This document shows, piece after piece, positions 35,543-46,479 of a DNA stretch of 64,000 nucleotides. Under the pieces are notes generated by a model. It made no database searches, was not told where the DNA came from, and saw nothing but the letters and a program-made list of their open reading frames with translations. Numbering within the stretch: the first letter of the stretch is position 1; each line of letters begins with the position of its first letter. Made by a program: the position numbers and the translations under genes. The stretch is from Telmatactis stephensoni (taxonomy: Eukaryota; Cnidaria; Anthozoa; Actiniaria; Isophelliidae): contig JALIZF010001533.1 of the NCBI GenBank assembly GCA_029948255.1, positions 186,001 through 250,000 on the forward strand, read 5' to 3'.

Positions 35543-36681
35543 AGAAAGTATTTTTGAGAAGGGTTGGTATTATGGGAAGCATTTTCTCTCAGTTCAGTCT
35601 CCTCCACTACTTGTAAGAGGCTAGGCCTATATGAAGACCAAACAATCAAGAGGCAAATTGAATTCAATTCTCGTTTTCTTAATTTGAAAGCCGTTGAAGT
35701 AGAGACGGAAGAACAAAATTAGCAGGTACTATTTTCGCACAGAGGGAAATTGTTACATAATATTATCCTTCCGAAAACGTCCGAAGATCTTTATTAAAAT
35801 AGCATCCCACGGTTCAAGAAACAAGTGGCTTTCTGAAGTCTTGGACTTTTTGAAAGCCTTTTATGTAAAAATTCAAAAATTTCAGACAAAATCAATGAGT
35901 ATTCAATTAACCGGCGTAAAACATACTTAGATACTTTAAGTCGTATGGCAGAGACTTCCGCAGGAGTCCGATTCTCTAACCCCAAAATTCCGTGGGCGTA
36001 TAAGTTAGAAGAAATTCAATATAAGGGAGAGCTTTACCGGGAGTTTCATTACTGAAAATTCTAGTATAGTGTTGAAGTTGAAAATATCTCAGTTTATAAA
36101 ATATAGCCCAACAAGAACTTATTCAAACGGGTGAGTTTGAAGGAAAATGCCACTACATATTTAGATCTTGCTGTCTAAGTTTTGAATCTTTTATTTTGTT
36201 TTTTTCTTTTGTAATAGAAGTACGAGGGCGTAAAAATAGCTTGTTTTTCTTCAAAAACGCAGGTGGGGCGTACATTTTTATTTTCTGCCTCAAGAAGAGA
36301 AGGTCTGGTTGAAGACGTTGAAAAAAAACCCCACAAGAATACATATTAAAAGACGAGGAGCTGGGCCATCGTGCGTGTTACGTCCATTCAAGTCCAACAG
36401 TTTTCATTGTGTAAAGCTATATTTAATAGCAGAGGTGAAAGAATTTTAATTTTGGTAAGTATTATTGACTCTAGTATTTTCTCACCTTAATAAGGTGTAT
36501 CTTAAGCCCATTTTTCACTAATTTCTTGTAAATGTTATCTCTTCTACTTTTGTTTTTCATTATTTTGTCACTGGATTTTTTTGAAAAGAGTTTAACAACG
36601 AGGTAGTCCTTTTTCGAGGACTTATAAATTTTGGTATTCAACAGATCGCATCAGTTCACTTGCCCTAGTTGTTGTATTTAA

Positions 36682-36886
36682 TATACACGAGAAGACGTGC
36701 AAATCGTCCAGACACGTTGTCGACAAAGACGAACTTTTGAGACGTACAGACGTCTGGTTTTATATGTCTACTTGATCGTCTTGTTGAGGCCAACAAGTGG
36801 ACGTACTGAATAAGACGAATTATACGTCCCTGAAAGTGAGTCTTCTGAAACAACGTGTCCGAATGCATTTCCCGTCTTCTTATATG
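36682..36886. mobile_element. Diverged fold-back MITE
   Basis: GAGAAGACGTGCAAATCG with CAGACACGTTGTC pairs imperfectly with ACAACGTGTCCG and CCCGTCTTCTTA. Subterminal GACG motifs are repeated. Confidence 0.5.
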
Positions 36887-37653
36887 AACACGACCAAGGT
36901 TTTCCCAATACAATTCTCTTGGGAGAGTTATTTTTTGTTTGAATTTTTTTAGGAAGATACGATACAATGTCTACTTCGATTCGAATAAAGAATCTTATTC
37001 AGTTCCCGAGAGGATAGCAATGGCAGGAAAAGGTCTATTTGCGATCTTTCTCTGACATTTCTTTACGAACAAGCACATTGCTCGAATTAGGTATTTTAGG
37101 CGGAAGGTCTAATAAATTTTGTTTTGCTTCTAACATATTGTTATTTCATATATATTTTACCCTAAACATATACATTTTAATATCAATTATTCTGAAATAC
37201 AAGTCCAGCTCATCAAATGCAGTAATCTGGTAAAGAGTATATAATATATTACACTGACAGAAACCACCAATTTTAAAAATGCAATGAAAAAAGTCTACGA
37301 AAACCATCGACGTTAAATATAGATAAAGTTTATGTAGTTCGTATGTATATATTTATTTGTTCTTTGTGTGGGGTTGATTTGTCAGCCATGATGTTAACGC
37401 CAGCTCCCCTCTGAGTTGAGCCCACGTTGACAACTGAAAAGGGCCCATGAATTTCCATTCAGGAAAGCTTTGAATATAATTCCTGTTTTGGCGGACTTGA
37501 AAACGGACAATAAAATCAAGATAAATAAACAGATTAATTAATTAGTAAGTACGAATAGAAGAAGAGAGACTCAACGGGAGGACAAACCGCGAAACAAGGT
37601 ATGGAATAATAATATGCATGTAAAAGCGGCCGTTACTTGTAGATTATAATTAA

Positions 37654-37880
37654 GGAGCAAGGATGGAGTTGGTTAGTGCGCGGCCTTCGGTTCGAGAGGT
37701 CCCGAGTTCGATTCCCAGTCCTGACCTCGCATCCTTGTTTTGACCTCTTTCCTTTCTGTGTAGCTTTAAATAGCTTTAAACAACTTTAAAATGGTGCACT
37801 GGTGGAAAGAGGGGGTAAAGAGCGCACTGTCGGCCTCAAGTTTATCGATTGTTTAACTGTCATGAGCTGCGTATCGACGT
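37654..37880 (+). mobile_element. tRNA-derived SINE, family 1, third copy
   Basis: GAGCAAGGATGGAGTTGGTT (a few bases shorter in the A-box area), B-box GAGTTCGATTCCCAG, and the same body. It ends about 240 bp before the gremlin-like coding exon. Confidence 0.8.
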
Positions 37881-38117
37881 GATATGCCATATTGGTTGCT
37901 TTGACTTTACATTTATTAAAACAAAACAAACGTTTTCGATCGATCGATTTGTTTCTTTTTATTCTACAAGTAACTTTTACATCTTATTATTATTCCATCC
38001 AAGTTTTAATATGTAGACGTGGTGTTTCAAGAGTTAAACAGTCGACACTCAATATAAGCAACTATGCCACAAGACATTGTTTTTGATGTACTATGTTTCC
38101 ATTTTGTTGACCAGAAA

Positions 38118-38540
38118 ATGACAGAAAAGAAGCAAATGAACTCCAGTGCAGTGCTACTGGTTTGTCTAGTCATCCTCGACATCTTCCCAGCCATCACCAT
38201 CTCTTCCGATGTTCATCGCCTAAAGTCTACTAGAGGTGTCTTTGTGCCTCTAACGAAATCAGAATTACAGAGTAACCCTGGGTGGTGTAAAATGAGGTCT
38301 ATCAAACAGAAAATCCGTCATCCTGGCTGCCAACCCTACTACGTTAAGAACAACATGTGCTTTGGGCAATGCTGGTCGTTTTATATTCCTAAGCGAAGAA
38401 ATAGCTTCAAATCGTGTGCTTACTGTCAACCAACAAGTACCAAAATCCAGAAAATCGAGATGAAATGTCCTGGATTGAAAAGAGGCATCAAAATAAAGAG
38501 AATTAGTATAATTACAAACTGTAGGTGTAGAGAGTGTTAG
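38118..38540 (+). CDS. Gremlin/DAN-type cystine-knot secreted BMP antagonist
   Basis: A 140-residue protein from ATG at 38118 to TAG at 38540. It starts with a hydrophobic signal peptide (core AVLLVCLVILDIFPAIT), followed by a short linker and a C-terminal CTCK/DAN domain. Ten cysteines are spaced as in gremlins: WCK, PGC, MCFGQC, SC, YC, KCP, NC, RC, EC, with the hallmark FGQCWSFYIP. Family members bind BMP ligands outside the cell and block receptor engagement, so a role in body-axis or tissue patterning is likely by homology. ATG at 38118 is preferred because a good 3' splice site (TTGTTGACCAG) ends at 38114, suggesting a spliced 5' UTR; ATG at 38064 is in frame but leads with a poor signal sequence, and ATG at 38136 is another option. 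The coding part is a single exon. A candidate AATAAA lies at 38739-38744. The exact class (gremlin, DAN or cerberus) needs phylogeny. Confidence 0.88.
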   Translation: MTEKKQMNSSAVLLVCLVILDIFPAITISSDVHRLKSTRGVFVPLTKSELQSNPGWCKMRSIKQKIRHPGCQPYYVKNNMCFGQCWSFYIPKRRNSFKSCAYCQPTSTKIQKIEMKCPGLKRGIKIKRISIITNCRCREC

Positions 38541-38544
38541 TATG

Positions 38545-40700
38545 GACTGTTACAAGAGAAAATGTGGTAAAAGAAGGGAACTTGGAATCCTTCGTGTATA
38601 TTATTTAGGTTCAGTGCCACATCATAAACACTGTTTAATTGTTGTTACCTTAAAGCTACTATTTTTAACGACTACTAAATTTAGCGATTTGTCCAGAGGA
38701 AGAGTTAAATGGTTTCATAATTTAGCAATTTTTGGGGAAATAAATAACTATTTTTTACTACGATTTACCAAGAATACCTAGGAATACCCAAGAAAACTAA
38801 TTTTAGCGAAAACAAAATCCGATTAGGCTAGCGACTTCCCTGACTTCCAGCAACCCGCTAAAATTCGCTAAATTATTATGTCGTTAAAAATAGTAAACTT
38901 AAAGTGTTTTTGGACTCATGTACGCTTTTCTGGCTTCGGAAGATCCCTTCCCCAAGTGCCTTACGGAGATTTAATTTCCTCGCAATAACTATCGTGAAAA
39001 CTAGTTCCCCTAGGATCGACTCCGCTACTTATGCGATAATGATTTAGGCGGAAGCGCACGCAAATATAGTAAAAATGTCGTGGACCGTCTTCAAATGTCT
39101 ATAGGAGAATATTATAATTGTTATTAAGAAATAAAAGGTAGTTTTAATTTGTGATGGCCATTTTTAACTGTATTTAGTAGGCAGGTGGGAAATGACAATA
39201 GGAAAATTCTGAATTTTTAGACTTCCTCTCACGATCGTCGACTTTTACTCCATCTCTGTGCTATCGAGGGGAAGAAGTAATCAGTAACATGAATGTGGTC
39301 CTCGTTGCACACACACAATGAATCATGCATAGCTTCAACTTCCTCCGAAGATTCTACGTGGGCTTCCTGTGGTACACTCTCATCCTCAGTCTTCCTCTTT
39401 GGCATCCCCAGTTCTCTCTCTCCACTACCGTTACCACAGGATACCCAACGACGGTTTAACCTACGTAGGAAGGGTCAGTCAGCCAAATGGAAAAGAAAAA
39501 GACAAGCGGACAGACAAATTAACAAACAAACAGACAAAAGGTAGCATAATTGTATACGTTAACCTAGTTGGGACTTGTTTATTGTTTGCTTAATGGAAGC
39601 TTCCAAAATTAAAACTAAAAACCATTGAATCCTTAATGAAGTCTTGTATAATTCCCTATCTCTTTCATTCTCCACTTTACCATATTATCAAGTCCCTAAT
39701 GCCTTACGCTTAGGGGGTTGGCAGGGGCGGATCCAGGATTATCATCAGGAGGGGGTGCACCATCGTATAAATTGGATCTGCCGAGAGGATATTTTGAGAA
39801 AATATTGAGGGTTGTTAATAGATAGTTGCAATTTTGCCAATAGACCTTTCAAATTAAATTGGAAGGGATTTTTTAGACTTCTTTCTCAATTTGTAGAATC
39901 TTTATTATGGACGGTGTGGAAGTAGAGTATCGTTCCTGAGAAAGTAAGATGACTTTGAAAGGGGAGTCTAGTTACATATCAAGAAATTTCTTCCGATAAA
40001 AATGAGCTCGAGTGCTGTTTTTGCGCGAGCTCGGCGCGAGCTCCTATATAAGGAAATTTGTCAATAGAAGGAAATTTGTACTTACCATATTTGAAATTTG
40101 GAATAAATTTTCATCGCAAAAAAAGCGATTTTCTTCAAAAATTCTGTCCAAATTTACAGCCATTCGAGTGAAAACATGCTAACCAAGTCAGCCATCTTGA
40201 TTTTGACCGAAAAAGGACTGGAACCGTGTAGAAACAGGGACCCGCGATTTGTTTACCACAGGAAGCCCAAAAGCAGTTTTGTGTGATCTGGAAAGTCCAA
40301 AAGAATACTAAAATGTGAAAGCTATATAAGTGAACAGGCGACCAACAACTGCCAGCGATGTTGGAACAAACGCAGGGCTATAGGTTGTATTCGTTTCAAA
40401 TTCAGTTTCGATCAGTTGCTCGACATAAATGGCTAACCGGTTTGCCGCCTTGCCAGTTGGGTTTCTTAAACATTTTATGTTTTATTTACATTATTTAGTT
40501 GTGATTATTCCATTGGAGTGCCTGGAAACTAGCTAGATAGCTAAGCGGCTCTTCCACTATAAAGAAAGCATTTACATTTTTGTACTTTTTTAGAAGGACG
40601 GGGACAGGATAATCAGTAATGCCAGTTTTATCCGAATTCGGGCTTAAAAATCGTTCCGTGTGGTATGTGTTACACGGCATCAACTTAGCGTTGCGCGAAA
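38545..40700. other. Non-genic region
   Basis: Gremlin-like 3' flank, then a CAGGGGCGGATCCAGGAT element end at 39723-39741. I found no exon that I could support. Confidence 0.4.
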
Positions 40701-40772
40701 AATCGTCGTTGCAAATCTTCCCTAACACTGGCTAAAAAAATGAAAGCTAAAAATATTGATGACTAATTTTCG

Positions 40773-40780
40773 TGACGTCA
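40773..40780 (+). promoter_or_regulatory. CRE-type palindrome upstream of first exon 1a
   Basis: A perfect TGACGTCA lies about 120 bp upstream of the ATG at 40899. The duplicated promoter carries TGACGTCC at 46347-46354, so the palindrome is broken in the second copy. CREB/ATF binding is inferred from the motif only. Confidence 0.35.
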
Positions 40781-40898
40781 CAACCCCAACCAACCGCGAA
40801 TTAAACTGTCAGAGTTCGACGTTCAAAACGGCAAGTAGTTCGACAACTTATCGGCTACGCGAACATACAACTTCAGATAGTGTCACGAATAGGTCAGC

Positions 40899-40941
40899 AT
40901 GAATTACAAGCTACTTTTTTCTTGCAGTGTTCTCATTTTGG
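40899..40941 (+). CDS. Duplicate (alternative?) first exon of the GPI-type gene
   Basis: ATG at 40899 encodes MNYKLLFSCSVLILG and ends in phase 1 at a donor (G|GTAAGTC). It is nearly identical to the exon at 46480-46522, including about 170 bp upstream and downstream intron sequence. I find no second copy of exons 2-5 between here and 46.2 kb. It could therefore be an alternative first exon splicing into 49436, or a dead remnant of a partial tandem duplication. It changes the signal peptide core at a few positions (C for W at residue 9). Confidence 0.6.
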
Positions 40942-41190
40942 GTAAGTCATTTTTAAATCAGATTGATCTTTTTGAATTCAAAATCTAGAATATATATAGT
41001 GTAAAGAGTTGTGGGAGCTGTTGACCTGTTCAGTAGTTGAACGACTTGCAGAAGCGCTCCCATCGGTTCATACCAGTTTTACTTGTATTTCAACCGAAGT
41101 AAAAATTTGTCAAGAACTTTTTGGCAATGGAAATTTCTTATTTGAATAACGCGCACTTGAGCGATGTACTGCTAGTCAAATTTGTCAACT

Positions 41191-42836
41191 AAGGGCTCAT
41201 TCACATGAGAGAGGGTGTCCCTATGTATAGGGATAACTCTTATGTCCCTCAGGGAAAAGAAAACAAAAGAAATATTCCTATAGAGTGCTTGCACTATGTC
41301 TGTGAAATACTATCAAAGTTTTTATTGACAATATAGTTGTTAGTTAGTAACTATTAGTCACTATCACTCAACCAGAACATTCTTCATAACAATACTCTGG
41401 AGACACCAAATACACTAGAGACTTGAAACATATGGACAACTTTATTTCATTACCTTGAAATTAAAGACTTTATTGATAAAATTGAATGCACTCTAACAAA
41501 CCAGTCACACAAAAGTACTTTGAACATACATGTAGAACTATCTCATAGTCTATTGCCAAGCTAGCGGTGGATTTGCTTGTGTTGATGCAAATATCGACTA
41601 AATCACAAACTGACACTAATATAACGCATTTCACCATTTCTCAATGCACTATATAAGTGCCAAATGACTAACTATACACGGAAGGAGTGAAGATAGAATT
41701 ATGTATTTCATGCATAATATTCTTCGTTCCTCTTTTCAGTATTCCTTTACTTTTCCTTTTGGTCTCTTCTTGTTGGGCACTCTGTTGTCCATCGCTGCAA
41801 TGAAGTCTCATCAGCTTCCAGCTTGATTAATTGTAGTAAACTGCCATGAATGGCCAAATCTCGTTTAAATACTAGAATTGATCACGTTTCTCTAGGGAAA
41901 CACACTAACAAGTAGCTATTGATTTGGACATGATTATATTACTTATGCTACATTGCAGTAAAAAATAAATGTAAATTTGCAATAATTCCTTTCTATACTT
42001 CAATTATTGTCTTACTATATAAACAAGCTTCATTGTTGGTATGTGTCCCTCGAGAGCATGATTTGCTCTAGTATTTGATTTAGCTTTCACTAGAAAGAGG
42101 AAGGCACTCAAAGCTTTTGGACAAACTTGATTGATCAAGGAATGGGCAGAAGTTCAAAGACATGTGCAAGTGCTCTAAAGAACTGAAGAGGAGACAAGAA
42201 AGAAGAGAAAAGGAGAACTTAAGAGGAACAAAGTTTAAGTATATTTTAAAAGCGTTTTCATCTTTTAAGTTCAAGTTCATGATAGCCTGCGTGCTGCACG
42301 CAGGCTAGTTCATGAGTGAAATTCAGTTTTGCTCTTTTCTGTTTATATTTTGGTATTTACTCCATGCATGCAGCAGTACGTTATCATGAGTAACTGCTAG
42401 TTTGATAATATAAGGTGTATTTCAAGTATTTCTACATGTAGATTCAAAATATATTGTAAAGTGCATGCTGTATAAGTATGAAAATTTGCAAACTCTCAAT
42501 TGTACTTTATATTTATGATTTTTTGTATGTTTTTTATTGTTAATTTGTGCTGTTTCCGTGCTTGAATACAAAACTAGAAACAGTTCGTTAATGATCAATA
42601 AAGAGTCTTTCAAATTACCTAATGAGAATATTAAAGCTATTGTCCATATGTTTCAAGTCTCTTGTGTATTTGATGTCTCCAGAGTATTGTTATGAAGAAT
42701 GTTCTGGTTGAGTGATAGTGACTAATAGTTATAACTAACAACTATATTGTCAATAAAAACTTTGATGATATTTCACAGAATTAGTGTTTGCACTCTACTA
42801 TATAGAGGTACCCTCTCTCATGTAAACAGTCCCTAA
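41191..42836. mobile_element. 1.65-kb element with ~200-250-bp terminal inverted repeats
   Basis: Left arm 41191-41442 and right arm 42641-42836 are inverted (e.g. CATTCTTCATAACAATACTC and GAGTATTGTTATGAAGAATG; ends AAGGGCTCATTCACATGAGA and CATGTAAACAGTCCCTAAG). The ~1.2-kb interior has no credible transposase ORF. It sits in intron 1 after first exon 1a and is absent after exon 1b. Confidence 0.8.
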
Positions 42837-42997
42837 GGGTCTGTTAACATGAAGGCGAGTTGTCCCTGATAGCCGCGGGATAACTTTTTTGTTTTGTGTC
42901 TCCCAGGACAGAGAAAGAGAAAGAGAAATAAAACAAAAGAGTTATTCCTGCTATCAGCTAGGGACAACTGAACTTGCCTTCATGTGAACGGGCCCTA
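42835..42997. mobile_element. 163-bp fold-back MITE abutting the 1.65-kb element
   Basis: AAGGGTCTGTTAACATGAAG at the left, CTTCATGTGAACGGGCCCTA at the right, hairpin arms of ~60 bp. Its ends resemble those of the neighbouring larger element. Confidence 0.75.
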
Positions 42998-44525
42998 AAC
43001 ATCCCTCGAGCTCAATTTCACATGCCGACCACGGAAACAGAGCAAAATTATAAGATTATACCCATTTGATTTGCTTGATTTTTTCATGCTAATGTATTGA
43101 TGGTATATGAATGCAAATTTGAGATAAAGTTCAGCATGTTTCCAAGTATATACGTTAGCCAGTTTCCAAGGGATTCAAAAAGCCTTTTTAACGCAATATC
43201 TATTTCGAATTTCACTTGTTTTGGGATCCCAGATCTTTATTCATTTAACCAGAAGAAGGGTTAAAAGTGAACAAAAATAACCGAAGCAGAAACTACATGT
43301 GGCCAATCAACCATATGGCGTTTACTGTTGATACTCACGCGCTATAGAGAGACTCTTAACAATGGAGAGAACTCGACCGAACAAACAAACAAACAAAAAC
43401 CTGTATATATTTGCTAGAAACTAAATTACAACGAATTAGCAAGCTCCAAATTATAGAAATTATGTATTGTCAGAAGTTCTTAGAATGTTGTGAAATGTTC
43501 CCGAAAAGAAACCGGGAAACAAACTATCTTTGAGGTGAATTTTCAACAATGTACCGCCAAAGAGAATTTAATTAATATTTCTGCAAAACCAAACAACTGC
43601 TTATCATATCATGCTCCAAACTTTGCTTGGTAATTATAACATTTTCGGAAAAACATTATAACATTTTTGGAAAAACATTACAAAACATGCAAATTTTGGT
43701 CAACATGCTTAATATTTGAAGATGGGGAACCGCCAAAGTTTCAGTTTTTCAATTTTATCATAGCGGGAAAATTTATCGAAAATCTGACTTATATAAAGAC
43801 AAGTGATTTCACAGATCATAATTAATCTACCATTGAATCATTTTATATTTATATGCCATATAGTTGTATGTGCCATATATTTGTATATGCCATATGTTTG
43901 TTAGAATGGTTTTCGTGCAGAAAGTCACAAAAACTCTCGAAACAACTGTCTCTTGCAAGTACAAAAAATGATTAATTGTGGCGACACTTGTCTACATTTT
44001 TCAATTTTAATTTTAATTTTCAGTCAAGCGAATATAATGATTAAATTCGCTTGAAAATTTTAAAAGAATATCACTTTATTCCATTCCGATTCAGTGTTTC
44101 AGTCAATAAATTATTTTATGGTAAGCTGTCTGTTAAATGTTGCAATTGTCTCGAGAGCTGTATGTAGCTTTTCACCTGTTACTGAAAAAAAAGTTTACTT
44201 CGATGTCAGTTTAGAAATTAATTAGTCTAGTCTAACAGCTCACTGTTCCCCATATTTTTTTCTATCTCTGAATACAAACCGAATTCAACTCTCTTCTTTT
44301 CGATTCTGAACTTAGTCTAGTCAGTATCTATATTCAAATTTGTAACAAGCTCAATATAAATCATGAAAAAACGGAGACGCGGGCTATTTGATGTGAAATG
44401 AAGAGGTTATATATTGCAAGTGAATACAAAGTTTTTTCGTTGACAGACCAGGTTGTCAGGGGATTTTACAACGATATCAGACTCGACGACTGATCATAAA
44501 GTCTTGAATATATGCCAACTTAATG

Positions 44526-44733
44526 AGGCCTACCCGGCCGGACCCTAAAATCGCCGTTATTTTGGGCGATCTTATGCGATTTTAGGCGATCTAATAAGGC
44601 GATATTGGGAAATTTTAGCCATTTCGAGTTGGCGCTCTTAGTTGCTCTTGGGCGATATTGAGCGATCTTGGGCGATATATTAAGCGATATATATTAGGCG
44701 ATTTTAGGCGATTTTAGGGCCTGGAGTAGGCCT
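44526..44733. mobile_element. MITE with iterated GGCGAT motifs
   Basis: Ends AGGCCTACCCGGCC and GGAGTAGGCCT, with CCCTAAAATCGCC and GGCGATTTTAGGG arms. Inside are a dozen or so GGCGAT or GCGAT(A/C/T)TT repeats in one orientation. Confidence 0.65.
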
Positions 44734-44904
44734 TTAATGCATACAACGCAAGCCTTAATGAATACAATATTAAATATATTATAGCTATTATATAATTCCT
44801 GATTGGAAGAAACAATTTGAAGAAACGCCGGGGGCCATTATTACTCGTTTGTGTACATTGACGAAATTTAAACTTTGGATCTTCCACAATATATTGGTAA
44901 AGAA

Positions 44905-45174
44905 ACATCTATTATTACAGTATTTAAGAAATGTTTAAAGACTTATCTTTTCAATAAGCTTTTAATTAATTAATGAGAATATTAGTTTTAATTTACGACC
45001 ACATAATGCATATAATTTTAGAATTTTATTGAGAGTTATATTCTTTTATATTGTTAAATTTTATCATTATTACTATTTAGTTTTTATATATATTTAATTC
45101 ATTTTTTTTTGTTACTTTTAGTTTGTGCGCATATGAGCATATGTAAATGAAGATATGCGCGTTATAAGTATTAA

Positions 45175-45245
<71 letters not shown>
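44905..45245 (+). mobile_element. LINE 3' end with (TTA)n tail
   Basis: An open end FKKCLKTYLFNKLLIN followed by a stop, an AT-rich 3' UTR and about 23 TTA units (45177-45244) resembles the reverse-transcriptase C-terminus and tail of animal non-LTR retrotransposons. Only the last few codons of the ORF remain. Confidence 0.55.
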
Positions 45246-45247
<2 letters not shown>

Positions 45248-46346
45248 AAAATAATCGTGTAACAAAGTTGTCGAGAAGAACGACTTTGGTGTAAAAGATT
45301 TCATTAAAAGTGTGATTAATTGGGTGCGATCAAGCTGCTTATTTTGTAACAATTTTCCCTACATATTTCTTGACAGTTTCGTCACTTTTGGTTAATTAAA
45401 TGTCAAAGAAGTTATGTGCAGTCAAAAATCGAGAGTTTTGTATCATTTTGAGTGGAAAGCTTTCGCCTCGTTTTGGTAGAATTTCAAAATGTTAAATCCT
45501 CATATCTTGTCAAGGGTTTATTACTTTCTTTAGAAACTCGCACACATTTTCTATATCAACAATTAATCTTCATAAGATACATGTACAATTAAACTCAACT
45601 TGTCGCGCGTTGCGCATCGCCGAGGACTTAGAGTTAATAAAGTACTAGCGGAAGTTGTCCTAACCAAAAATTCGAAAATATAGTTGTTTTACCCCGAGGG
45701 TCTAGGATGCTTACAATTTATGAAAGATCTAGCTAAGATATATTGGAGGTAGGTTACTAGTGACAAATATTTCGCTAGCTGATTTTGGTAGCCGTGCGGG
45801 AGTTGCGTGACAACCACACAATTTATGGGTGTCTACGTACCTGTTCCTAAGCAACCTCACATTCTATGCGGCTGATTTAAAAGGTATAGAAACAGCTGTA
45901 GAAACCATATTGTAGAAAGAGCTGAAGCTAGAGCTGCCTTAACTAAGTGACCTGCAATCTGCCACGATAAACCTGAAACACTTGTCTTATTTCCCATTTC
46001 AGAATGCTGAAATTAGCTATGTTGCTGTAATTCTGCCACAACTAGCAACATATTTTGCATAGCAAACCATTTTTGCTTCCAACTGATTTAGTTATATTTG
46101 GAGGCAGTCAGTCTTTGCACGTGACTTGTCACAGCCAAGTCACGCAAAGTCACGCAAAGGACGAAGGACAAAGGTCGTCAGACTCTCACGTCTTCTGGGG
46201 CTGATTTAAAAAAAGAATCGCGCTTAGCTTAGCACATAAAAGCTTTTACACAACGAAGCCGAAAAACTCTTTCCGGCTTAAAATGTTAAAATTTACTGAT
46301 TTATTTTAAAATTAAAAGCGACTAAAAATATCGATGATTCACTTCG

Positions 46347-46354
46347 TGACGTCC
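46347..46354 (+). promoter_or_regulatory. Degenerate CRE-like site upstream of first exon 1b
   Basis: TGACGTCC sits at the position matching the perfect TGACGTCA of the other promoter copy, about 130 bp upstream of the ATG at 46480. The surrounding sequence (TAAAAATATCGATGATT) is shared with copy 1a. Function is unproven. Confidence 0.25.
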
Positions 46355-46479
46355 TACCCCCAGCAAAGTCAGAGATCAAAGTCAAGAGTTAGACCATCGA
46401 AACAGCAAGCAGTTTTTCAACTACGTTAATTCGCGAAAACAGCCACATGCAGATAGCGTCGGTTAAGCGAATAGTCAGC

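Larger units (their letters stand above)
31832..38050. other. Non-genic region right of the duplicated unit
   Basis: No exon model could be supported. Contents: sequence similar to 13300-13680 at 31850-32220, a poly-T tract at 32252-32275, fold-backs at 32757-33024, 35207-35542 and 36682-36886, a CT-rich tract at 34700-34775 and a SINE at 37654-37880. The open frames here are short and composition-driven. Confidence 0.5.

Noticed and set aside
36665..36967. 100-codon minus-strand ORF
   Set aside because: It spans a diverged fold-back element; no recognisable motif.
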